Assembly (NCBI GenBank): GCA_046758845.1
Contig: JBHIBA010000082.1
Location: 1 to 15,391, forward strand
Length of the DNA: 15,391 bases
Reading direction: 5' to 3'
Origin: JBHIBA01 sp046758845
GTDB taxonomy: Bacteria > UBA8248 > JACPRG01 > G963555815
Part shown: positions 1-14,002 of the stretch, one piece after another
How positions within the stretch are numbered: the stretch's first letter is position 1
Layout of the letters: each line of letters opens with the position of its first letter
Program-made: the position numbers and the translations under genes
Notes under the pieces: model-generated
What the model was told of the DNA's origin: nothing
Seen by the model: only the letters and a program-made list of their open reading frames with translations
Database searches by the model: none

Positions 1-55
1 CGATCGTCCCCACGTTCACGTGCGGCTTGGTCCGCGAAAACTTCGCCTTGCTCAT
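1..55 (-). CDS. tuf: Elongation factor Tu, N-terminal fragment (cut by window edge)
   Basis: The minus strand encodes the first 18 residues, beginning MSKAKFSRTKPHVNVGTI, the standard EF-Tu N-terminus just before the P-loop. EF-Tu is the GTPase that brings aminoacyl-tRNA to the ribosome. The start ATG ends at position 55 and has an AAGGA ribosome binding sequence 9 nt upstream. The rest of the gene lies beyond position 1. It follows fusA after a 51-nt gap, the usual str operon order rpsL-rpsG-fusA-tuf. A second tuf gene ends at the other side of the window. Identity is nearly certain from sequence plus position; completeness of the gene cannot be judged. Confidence 0.96.
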   Translation of the reverse strand, partial: MSKAKFSRTKPHVNVGTI

Positions 56-106
56 TATCCAGAATCCTTCGCTACGGTTTTTTGTTTGAATTCAACTCGG
101 CCCGGA

Positions 107-2212
107 TCACGAGACCAGGGCCTCCCGGGAACCCGAGGCTCCTAACCGCTGAATGACCTCCTCTGCGACCTGGGCCGGAACCTCTTCGTATCCGGCCACC
201 TGCATGGTGTAATGGGCGCGCCCTTGGGTGGCGGAGCGCAGATCCGTCGCGTAGCCGAACATCTCCGCCAGGGGGATTTGTGCGTTCACCACCTGGGCGC
301 CCGCGCGCTGGGACATCCCGCGAATCTTCCCCCGCCGGGAGGTCAGATCGCCCATCACGTCTCCGAGATACTCCTCCGGAACCACGACCTCCAGCTTCAT
401 CACCGGCTCCAGGATGATGGGGGCGGCCTTCTTCACCGCTTGCTGGAAAGCCATCGAGGCCGCCACGCCGAAGGCGATCTCCGAGGAATCGACCTCGTGA
501 TACGAACCGTCCACGACGGTGGCCTTGACGTCCACCACCGGATAGCCGACCAGGACGCCGGATTCCGCCGCCTCTTGAATCCCCTTCTTGACGGCCGACG
601 CATATTCCTTCGGGATGGCCCCTCCCACGATACCCCACTCAAACGTGATGCCCGTCCCGAGGGGCGCCGGCTCCACGCGCAGGTCCACGTCGCCGTATTG
701 GCCGCGGCCCCCTGTTTGCCGGATGAACCTCCCCCTGGCCTGCGCCCCCGTCTTGATGGTCTCCCGGTAGGAGACCTGGGGCTTGGACACGCCGGCCTCC
801 ACCTTGAACTCGCGCAGCAGGCGGTCGATCAGGATCTCCAGATGAAGCTCGCCCATTCCGGACATGATGGTCTGTCCGCTGTCGGCGTCCGTCCTGACGC
901 GGAAAGAGGGATCCTCCACGCTGAGCTTGACCAGGGAGCTCGCCAGCTTCTCCTCCTCGGCCTTCGTCTTGGGCTCGACGGCCACCGAAATGACGGGTTC
1001 GGGAAATTCGATGGATTCCAAAAGGAGGGGGGCGCTGGGATCGGCGAGCGTGTCGCCGGTGGCGGTGTGTTTCAAGCCGAGGAAGGCGATGATGTCGCCT
1101 GTTCTGGCCTCTTTGATCTCCTCTCGCTTGTTCGCGTGCATCCGAAGGAGGCGGCCGACTCGCTCGCGCCGCCCACGGCCCACGATCAAGACCTGATCCC
1201 CGGAGCGGATGACGCCGGAGTAGACCCGGCAGAAGGAGAGCTGCCCCACGTAGGGGTCCGTCATGACCTTGAAGACCAGCCCCGAGAAGGGGGCCTCGTC
1301 CTCCGGCGCGCGCACCTGCACGGCCCCCGAATCCCCCTCGGTCCCTTCAACCGGCGGCACGTCCGACGGTGACGGGAGGTAATCGACGACCGCGTCGAGC
1401 AGGGCCTGCACCCCTTTGTTCCGGAAGGCCGACCCGCAGAGCACCGGAACGCCCTGTAGGCAGAGGGTGGCCCGGCGGATCGCCGGGACAAGCGCCTCCG
1501 CCCCCAGGTTCTCGCCGCCCAAGTAGCGCTCCATCACGCTCTCGTCCAGGTCGGCCAGGGCCTCGATGAGGGCCTCTCGGCGGCTCCGGGCCTTCTCTTG
1601 GAGCTCTTCGGGCACCGGGGCCCTGCGGAAGTTGACCCCCAGCTCGTCCTCGTCGTAAATGCGGGCCTCCCACCGGACGAGGTCGACGATGCCCCGGAAT
1701 TCCTCCTCGCTCCCCCAGGGGAGGTGCAACACGAGGGGGTTGGCCGCCAGGCGCTCGCGGATCTCCTCCGCGACGCGCTCGAAATCGGCCCCCACGCGGT
1801 CCATCTTGTTGACGAAGGCGATTCGCGGCACGCCGTACTTCTCGGCCTGCCGCCAGACCGTCTCGGACTGGGGCTCAACGCCTCCGACTGCGCAGAACAG
1901 CGCCACCGCTCCATCCAGCACGCGCAGGCTGCGCTCCACTTCCATGGTGAAGTCCACGTGGCCGGGGGTGTCGATGATTTGAACCAGATATTCCCGCCAC
2001 TGGCAGGTGGTGGCGGCCGAGGTGATGGTGATGCCGCGCTCCTGCTCCTGGGGCATCCAGTCCATGACGGCGGTGCCTTCGTGGACCTCCCCCATGCGGT
2101 GGGTGCGCCCGGTGTAAAACAGGATGCGCTCGGTCGTGGTTGTCTTGCCGGCGTCGATGTGCGCCATGATGCCGATGTTTCGGATTTTGTCGAGGGGTCG
2201 GGAGCGAGTCAT
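107..2212 (-). CDS. fusA: Elongation factor G
   Basis: This encodes the ribosomal translocase GTPase, 701 residues, a normal length for bacterial EF-G. The GTPase motifs are all present: P-loop AHIDAGKT (17-24), switch region RGITIT (59-64), DTPGH (81-85), NKMD (135-138) and SAF (261-263). Later parts show the domain IV signature GGRGQYGDV and the C-terminal stretch LTSRRGKIRGM. The ATG at 2212 is chosen because the protein then starts MTRSRPLDKIRNIGIM like family members, with GAAGG 10 nt upstream. Reading further upstream would overlap rpsG by more than 100 nt and gives no family similarity. It lies 22 nt after rpsG and 51 nt before tuf, so it is almost certainly cotranscribed with them. 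It looks like the canonical housekeeping form, not a divergent paralogue. Confidence 0.98.
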   Translation of the reverse strand: MTRSRPLDKIRNIGIMAHIDAGKTTTTERILFYTGRTHRMGEVHEGTAVMDWMPQEQERGITITSAATTCQWREYLVQIIDTPGHVDFTMEVERSLRVLDGAVALFCAVGGVEPQSETVWRQAEKYGVPRIAFVNKMDRVGADFERVAEEIRERLAANPLVLHLPWGSEEEFRGIVDLVRWEARIYDEDELGVNFRRAPVPEELQEKARSRREALIEALADLDESVMERYLGGENLGAEALVPAIRRATLCLQGVPVLCGSAFRNKGVQALLDAVVDYLPSPSDVPPVEGTEGDSGAVQVRAPEDEAPFSGLVFKVMTDPYVGQLSFCRVYSGVIRSGDQVLIVGRGRRERVGRLLRMHANKREEIKEARTGDIIAFLGLKHTATGDTLADPSAPLLLESIEFPEPVISVAVEPKTKAEEEKLASSLVKLSVEDPSFRVRTDADSGQTIMSGMGELHLEILIDRLLREFKVEAGVSKPQVSYRETIKTGAQARGRFIRQTGGRGQYGDVDLRVEPAPLGTGITFEWGIVGGAIPKEYASAVKKGIQEAAESGVLVGYPVVDVKATVVDGSYHEVDSSEIAFGVAASMAFQQAVKKAAPIILEPVMKLEVVVPEEYLGDVMGDLTSRRGKIRGMSQRAGAQVVNAQIPLAEMFGYATDLRSATQGRAHYTMQVAGYEEVPAQVAEEVIQRLGASGSREALVS

Positions 2213-2234
2213 CGGGGTCAAGCCTTCGCGCGGG

Positions 2235-2705
2235 TCACCAGCGATAGTGGGCGAAGGCCTTGTTCGCCTCGGCCATGCGGTGGGTATCTTCTTTCTTCTT
2301 GACGGATGAGCCCTCGTTGTTGGCCGCATCCATAAGCTCACCCGCCAAGCGCTCCTGCATGGTTCTCTCCTTGCGGTTGCGGGCGAAGGAGATGATCCAG
2401 CGCATGCCCAGGGCAGTTCTCCGGGCGGGCCGGACTTCCGTGGGGATCTGGTAGGTGGAGCCCCCCACCCTGCGGGAGCGGACCTCCAGGGCCGGCTTCG
2501 CGTTGTCCAACGCTCTTTTGAAGACCTTGAGCGGGTTGTCCCGGATCTTTGTTTCGATGATGTCGAGGGCCTGGTAAAGGGAACGTTCGGCCAGGCTCTT
2601 TTTGCCCTTCCACATCAGGCAGTTGACGAACTTGGCCACCGCCCGATCGCCGTACTTGGGATCAGGGATGATCGGTTTTTCTGTCGCGATCTTGCGCCGT
2701 GGCAT
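2235..2705 (-). CDS. rpsG: 30S ribosomal protein S7
   Basis: The product is 156 residues, the standard S7 length, beginning MPRRKIATEKP. It contains the family stretches GGSTYQIPTEV, the GMRWIISFARNR helix and the C-terminal KKKEDTHRMAEANKAFAHYRW. S7 nucleates assembly of the 30S head by binding the 3' domain of 16S rRNA. It sits between rpsL and fusA as in the classical str operon. The ATG at 2705 has only a weak Shine-Dalgarno match (a distant GGGA). Such a weak site would fit translation controlled through the unusually long upstream gap, since in E. coli S7 represses its own operon from the rpsL-rpsG interval. That control is inferred here, not shown. Confidence 0.98.
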   Translation of the reverse strand: MPRRKIATEKPIIPDPKYGDRAVAKFVNCLMWKGKKSLAERSLYQALDIIETKIRDNPLKVFKRALDNAKPALEVRSRRVGGSTYQIPTEVRPARRTALGMRWIISFARNRKERTMQERLAGELMDAANNEGSSVKKKEDTHRMAEANKAFAHYRW

Positions 2706-2823
2706 GAATCAGATTCCCAGGAGCGGAGCCGTCAAAAACCCGCGACCGGAGGCCGTCCATTCCTCAACAAACGTTGCCCGGCTCGACAAGGCGCTCCTCC
2801 CCGCCCCATCCGCGATTTTGCAT

Positions 2824-2855
2824 CAACGCCTGCCGGGTAACAAGAGAAGGCGTCG
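2824..2855 (-). promoter_or_regulatory. Stem-loop in the rpsL-rpsG gap, possible S7 control site
   Basis: On the transcribed strand CGACGCCT pairs with AGGCGTTG: 8 bp including one G-U, with a 16-nt loop. It lies just downstream of the rpsL stop in the 163-nt gap 2706-2868, the longest gap between genes here. In E. coli S7 binds the equivalent interval of str mRNA and represses translation. Position is the main support; I did not see a clear copy of the 16S rRNA S7-binding fold. No open frame in the gap looks like a gene. Confidence 0.35.
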
Positions 2856-2868
2856 CGGTCCCCGGGGG

Positions 2869-3243
2869 TCAGGCCTTAGGGCGCTTTGCGCCGTACTTGG
2901 ACCGACTCTGCCGGCGTCCTTCCACGCCCACGGTGTCGAGGGCGCCCCGAACAACGTGGTAGCGGACGCCGGGCAAGTCCTTCACGCGCCCCCCCCTGAT
3001 GAGGACGATGGCGTGCTCCTGAAGGTTATGTCCGACGCCGGGGATGTAGGTGGTCACCTCCAGCCCGTTGGTCAAACGCACCCTCGTCACTTTCCGCAGG
3101 GCCGAGTTGGGCTTCTTGGGGGTCGAGGTGTATACCCGCAGGCACACCCCGCGCCTTTGCGGGCATCCCCGCAAGGCCGGGCTCTTGGTCTTTTTCGTGG
3201 CCTTGCGCCGGCTGTTGCGCACCAATTGGTGGATAGTCGGCAC
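2869..3243 (-). CDS. rpsL: 30S ribosomal protein S12 (GTG start)
   Basis: This encodes the decoding-centre protein S12, 124 residues, matching E. coli in length. The PNSA loop (TPKKPNSALRKV, with K43) and the GGRVKDLPGVRYH loop (K88) carry the wild-type lysines usually altered in streptomycin-resistant mutants, so no classical resistance change is present. D89, the residue that RimO modifies in other bacteria, is also there. The start is the GTG at 3243: it yields (M)PTIHQLVR, the conserved N-terminus, and GGAGG stands 8 nt upstream. An in-frame ATG at 3315 would add 24 residues with no family counterpart and would begin about where transcription is expected to start. The gene opens the str part of the cluster behind its own promoter. 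Confidence 0.97.
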   Translation of the reverse strand: MPTIHQLVRNSRRKATKKTKSPALRGCPQRRGVCLRVYTSTPKKPNSALRKVTRVRLTNGLEVTTYIPGVGHNLQEHAIVLIRGGRVKDLPGVRYHVVRGALDTVGVEGRRQSRSKYGAKRPKA

Positions 3244-3251
3244 CGGGTCAG

Positions 3252-3256
3252 CCTCC
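3252..3256 (-). promoter_or_regulatory. Ribosome binding site deciding the rpsL GTG start
   Basis: GGAGG on the minus strand lies 8 nt upstream of GTG at 3243. It supports the short S12 start over the upstream in-frame ATG. Confidence 0.85.
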
Positions 3257-3327
3257 ACAGAAAGAGATCCGGCCGCACGTCGCACCCACGCCGCGCGGCC
3301 GGAGAATAAATCCAAGAAAGCGCTTCT

Positions 3328-3355
3328 AATCTAGCACTTCCCGAACCCGTGTCAA
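3328..3355 (-). promoter_or_regulatory. Sigma70-type promoter for rpsL-rpsG-fusA-tuf
   Basis: The minus strand has a perfect -35 hexamer TTGACA (3350-3355), a 16-nt spacer, and a -10 hexamer TAGATT (3328-3333) preceded by TGC, which makes an extended -10 (TGnTAGATT). Transcription would start near 3320-3322, leaving a leader of roughly 80 nt before the rpsL GTG. It lies about 33 nt past the rpoC stop, so the str genes can be expressed independently of the rpoBC transcript. This is the best promoter match I found in any gap of the window. Promoters inside coding sequence were not searched for. Confidence 0.82.
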
Positions 3356-3370
3356 GGTCTTTTCCCCGTC

Positions 3371-3384
3371 GGCCCGCGCGGGCC
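3371..3384 (-). other. GC-rich palindrome just after the rpoC stop
   Basis: GGCCCGCGCGGGCC is a perfect 14-nt palindrome that can fold as a 5-bp stem with a GCGC loop, starting 3 nt after the rpoC stop. The next bases (GACGGGGAAAAG) have no U-tract, so it is not a standard intrinsic terminator. It could shield the 3' end of the mRNA or act as a pause hairpin before the rpsL promoter; function is unknown. Confidence 0.4.
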
Positions 3385-3387
3385 CGA

Positions 3388-7590
<4,203 letters not shown>

Positions 7591-7597
7591 CGCCGTT

Positions 7598-7604
7598 CTC
7601 CTTC
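7598..7604 (-). promoter_or_regulatory. Ribosome binding site deciding the rpoC TTG start
   Basis: GAAGGAG on the minus strand lies 7 nt before TTG at 7590. It is the strongest evidence for a TTG start, since no ATG or GTG is placed correctly ahead of the conserved beta' N-terminus. Confidence 0.88.
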
Positions 7605-7625
7605 GGACCTGCGGATTTCCGGGCC

Positions 7626-11735
<4,110 letters not shown>

Positions 11736-11765
11736 TCTTCACCCCTTACGGGACACACGACCGAC

Positions 11766-11788
11766 TGCGGGCCGGAGCCGGGCCCGCA
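11766..11788 (-). promoter_or_regulatory. Hairpin between rplL and rpoB, possible attenuator or processing site
   Basis: TGCGGGCC pairs perfectly with GGCCCGCA around a 7-nt loop: an 8-bp GC-rich stem about 16 nt after the rplL stop and about 20 nt ahead of the rpoB ribosome binding site. No U-tract follows. In E. coli the same interval holds a partial terminator and an RNase III site that set lower rpoBC expression relative to ribosomal proteins. The same role is plausible here from position and structure but is not proven. Confidence 0.5.
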
Positions 11789-11804
11789 ATCCTCGGGGGG
11801 GCGA

Positions 11805-12194
11805 TCAGCTCATCTCCGCTTCCGCCCCGGCATCGGTCAGGTCCTTGACGATCTTTTCGGCTTCCTCCTTCGAGGCGCCTTCTTTCACCACGCCCGGAGA
11901 GCTGTCCACCAGCTCCTTGGCCTCCTTCAGTCCCAGACCCGTCAGCGCCCGCACGGCCTTGATGACGGCGATCTTTTGCTGGCCGGGGGCCTTCAGGGTC
12001 ACCTTGAACTCCGTCTGCTCGGCGGCCGCGGCGGCCTCTCCACCACCCTCCGCGGCGCCGGGAGCGGCGGCCACGGCCATCGCGGCCGCGGACACCCCGA
12101 ACTTCTCCTCCAGGGCTTCGACGAGCCCCGACAGCTCCAGAACCGACATGTTCTCGATGTAGGAGATGACATCTTCCTGTGTAATGGTGCTCAT
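11805..12194 (-). CDS. rplL: 50S ribosomal protein L7/L12
   Basis: The product is 129 residues. An N-terminal dimerisation and L10-binding helical region (about 1-38, with SVLELSGLVEALEEKFGV) is followed by an Ala/Gly-rich flexible hinge (about 39-60) and a C-terminal domain with the factor-contact stretch KIAVIKAVRALTGLGLKEAK. Multiple L7/L12 dimers form the ribosomal stalk that recruits EF-Tu and EF-G, both encoded in this cluster. The ATG at 12194 follows GGAGAAAGGG. The extreme C-terminus (AGAEAEMS) is a few residues longer and more acidic than the usual Ala-Lys-Val-Glu-Val-Lys type ending. It lies 60 nt after rplJ, the near-universal order. Confidence 0.97.
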   Translation of the reverse strand: MSTITQEDVISYIENMSVLELSGLVEALEEKFGVSAAAMAVAAAPGAAEGGGEAAAAAEQTEFKVTLKAPGQQKIAVIKAVRALTGLGLKEAKELVDSSPGVVKEGASKEEAEKIVKDLTDAGAEAEMS

Positions 12195-12254
12195 CGCCCT
12201 TTCTCCGTTTTCGCAGGAGCGGCCGCGGCCAGCCCCCGACCCCTGGCCACCCGC

Positions 12255-12779
12255 TCAGCCCTGTTGGCTTTTCTGGTCGCGGATGGCCGAAAGCGTCATG
12301 ACCAATTTCACCAGCAATCCATTCAGCGTCCGGACCAAACCCACCACGGGGGCCTGAAGAGTCCCCATCAGCTTCGAGAGCAGAACCTCTCGCGGGGGCA
12401 GTTTGGCGATCTTCTCCACATCCGCCCGGCTCAGGAGCTTTCCATAGAAAAGGCCGCACCTGACCTCCAGCGCCCGGTGTCGGGCGGCAAACTTCGTCAG
12501 CTCTTTGGCCGGGTCCGTGATCTCTCCATCACAAAACGTCACCGCGGTCGGGCCCTCGAACTCCTTCTCCAGATCGGAGAAGGGCGTGTCCCGGACCGCC
12601 AGGCGGACCAGGGTGTTTTTCACCACCTGCATTTCGGCCTGATTCGCCTTGAGCGTTCTTCGCAGCTCCGTGATCTGCGAGACGTTCAGGCCTCGGAAAT
12701 CCGCCAAGATGGCCCCACGGGTCCTCTCAAAACGCTCCCGGAGTTCGGCCACGGTTTTCTCTTTGATCTGCGTAACCAA
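12255..12779 (-). CDS. rplJ: 50S ribosomal protein L10 (TTG start)
   Basis: This encodes L10, 174 residues, the stalk base that anchors L7/L12 dimers on 23S rRNA. The N-terminus (M)VTQIKEKTVAELRERF, followed by GAILADFRGLNVSQITELRR and VVKNTLVRLA, is characteristic. The C-terminal helix that binds L7/L12 (about 140-174) is present. The start is TTG at 12779, with GGGAGG 10 nt upstream; no ATG or GTG falls near the family start. It lies only 27 nt after rplA, which leaves no room for the long leader that carries the L10-L12 autoregulatory site in E. coli. Any such site would have to lie within rplA or be absent. Confidence 0.96.
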   Translation of the reverse strand: MVTQIKEKTVAELRERFERTRGAILADFRGLNVSQITELRRTLKANQAEMQVVKNTLVRLAVRDTPFSDLEKEFEGPTAVTFCDGEITDPAKELTKFAARHRALEVRCGLFYGKLLSRADVEKIAKLPPREVLLSKLMGTLQAPVVGLVRTLNGLLVKLVMTLSAIRDQKSQQG

Positions 12780-12789
12780 TGGACTGGTT

Positions 12790-12795
12790 CCTCCC
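12790..12795 (-). promoter_or_regulatory. Ribosome binding site for the rplJ TTG start
   Basis: GGGAGG on the minus strand lies 10 nt upstream of TTG at 12779, slightly longer than ideal spacing. It is the only strong Shine-Dalgarno match in the 27-nt rplA-rplJ gap. Confidence 0.75.
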
Positions 12796-12806
12796 GGCTG
12801 GCGGCG

Positions 12807-13511
12807 CTAGCGGTAACTGGCCGCCACCGCTTGGGGGTCCACCTGGATTCCCGGACCCATGGTGGTCGAAACCGAAACCGTGCGGATGTAGGCCCCCTTG
12901 GCGGAGGCGGGCTTGAGGCGCTGGAGGCTTTCGAGGAGCGCCCCCGCGTTTTCCACCAGGGCCTCGGTTTCAAAGCTCGCCTTGCCCACCGCAGCGTGGA
13001 CGATCCCCGCTTTGTCCACGCGGAAATCGACCTTGCCCGCCTTGGCGTCGCGCACCATGCGACCGACGTCGAAGGACACGGACCCAGACTTGGGGTTCGG
13101 CATGAGACCGCGGGGGCCCAAGATCTTTCCCAGCTTTCCCACCACGCTCATCATGTCCGGCGTGGCGACTGCCCGGTCGAACCCCAGCCAGCCGCCCTCG
13201 ATCCTGGACGCCAGGTCCTCGCCCCCCACGGAGTCCGCTCCCGCTTCGCGGGCCTCTCTCTCCTTGTCCCCCTTGGCGAACACCAGGACCCGGACGGTCT
13301 TCCCGAGCCCCCGGGGAAGGACGACGCTGCCCCGGACCATCTGCTCGGACTTCCGGGGGTCGACCCCCAGCCGGACGGCGAGCTCGACGGTCTCATCGAA
13401 CTTCGCGCCCGCCAGGGACCGGGCCAGGTCCAGCGCCCCGGGGAGCGCATGTTTCTTGGAGCGGTCGATTTTCTCAGCGGCCGACCGGTACCGTTTTCCC
13501 TGTTTCGCCAT
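12807..13511 (-). CDS. rplA: 50S ribosomal protein L1
   Basis: This encodes L1, 234 residues, the protein of the mobile L1 arm at the ribosomal E site. It starts MAKQGKRYRSAAEKID and contains the signatures VLPRGLGKTVRVLVFAKGD, GKLGKILGPRGLMPNPKSG and the C-terminal STTMGPGIQVD. Length equals that of E. coli L1. It begins 5 nt after rplK with only a weak GGCGAG upstream, which suggests translational coupling to rplK. L1 represses the rplK-rplA transcript in E. coli by binding a mimic of its rRNA site; I did not identify such a mimic in the 60-nt nusG-rplK gap. Confidence 0.98.
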   Translation of the reverse strand: MAKQGKRYRSAAEKIDRSKKHALPGALDLARSLAGAKFDETVELAVRLGVDPRKSEQMVRGSVVLPRGLGKTVRVLVFAKGDKEREAREAGADSVGGEDLASRIEGGWLGFDRAVATPDMMSVVGKLGKILGPRGLMPNPKSGSVSFDVGRMVRDAKAGKVDFRVDKAGIVHAAVGKASFETEALVENAGALLESLQRLKPASAKGAYIRTVSVSTTMGPGIQVDPQAVAASYR

Positions 13512-13516
13512 CTCGC

Positions 13517-13942
13517 CTAACTCTCTACCGTGATGCCCATGCTCCGGGCGGTTCCCTCGATGATTCGCAGGGCCGCTTCGAGGTCCCCTGCGTTCAGGTC
13601 CGCCAGCTTCCGCTCGGCGATCTGCCGGATCTGGGCCCGCGAGACCTGGCCCACCTTCTCCCGGTGCGGTTCGCCCGAGCCCTTGGCGATGCCGGCCGCC
13701 TGCTTCAGCAGGACGGACGCCGGGGGTGATTTCAGGACGAACGTGAAGGACCTGTCGGAGTGGATCGACAAAACGACAGGGATGATCGTCCCTTCCTGCC
13801 CCTGGGTCTGGGCGTTGAAGGCCTTACAGAACTCCATGATGTTGACGCCGTGCTGGCCCAGGGCCGGGCCGACCGGGGGCGAGGGCGTGGCCTGTCCCGC
13901 CGGGACCTGCAGCTTCAAAGTTGTCGCAACTTCCTTCGCCAT
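13517..13942 (-). CDS. rplK: 50S ribosomal protein L11
   Basis: The product is 141 residues, the usual L11 length. The proline-rich N-terminal domain (QVPAGQATPSPPVGPALGQHGVN, about 12-34) carries the conserved prolines of the thiostrepton-sensitive face. The C-terminal rRNA-binding domain ends in GTARSMGITV. L11 sits at the GTPase-associated centre together with L10 and L7/L12, encoded next. The ATG at 13942 has GAGGA 7 nt upstream. It follows nusG after 60 nt and precedes rplA by 5 nt, the classical arrangement. Confidence 0.98.
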   Translation of the reverse strand: MAKEVATTLKLQVPAGQATPSPPVGPALGQHGVNIMEFCKAFNAQTQGQEGTIIPVVLSIHSDRSFTFVLKSPPASVLLKQAAGIAKGSGEPHREKVGQVSRAQIRQIAERKLADLNAGDLEAALRIIEGTARSMGITVES

Positions 13943-13976
13943 TTCTGTTCCTCGACGCCCGGCGGGCCGCCTGCGC

Positions 13977-13999
13977 CTCCGGGTCTGCGGCCGCCGGAG
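13977..13999 (-). other. Possible hairpin just after the nusG stop
   Basis: CTCCGG and CCGGAG are complementary 6-nt arms separated by 11 nt, beginning 3 nt after the nusG stop. No U-tract follows. Chance pairing is likely in such GC-rich sequence. It is listed because the E. coli nusG-rplK interval separates two transcription units and this gap (13943-14002) otherwise shows no promoter that I can recognise. Confidence 0.3.
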
Positions 14000-14002
14000 C
14001 CG

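Noticed and set aside
56..106. TTGAAT and GATAAT elements in the fusA-tuf gap as a possible tuf promoter
   Set aside because: The two hexamers are about 30 nt apart, far too wide, and the GATAAT touches the tuf start codon. The GTTGAATTCAAAC palindrome there is short and likely chance.
212..2302. Two plus-strand open frames antisense to fusA (212-1372 and 1598-2302)
   Set aside because: Same codon-aligned antisense artefact over a clearly real EF-G gene.
2213..2341. Upstream ATG that would lengthen EF-G by 43 residues
   Set aside because: It would overlap rpsG by more than 100 nt; family similarity and a ribosome binding sequence begin at the ATG at 2212.
2706..2770. Small hairpin (CGGCC/GGTCG) followed by TTTTT in the rpsL-rpsG gap, resembling a terminator
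   Set aside because: Only 5 bp with one wobble and a 3-nt loop, the T-run is short and several bases away, and terminating between rpsL and rpsG would cut off essential genes.
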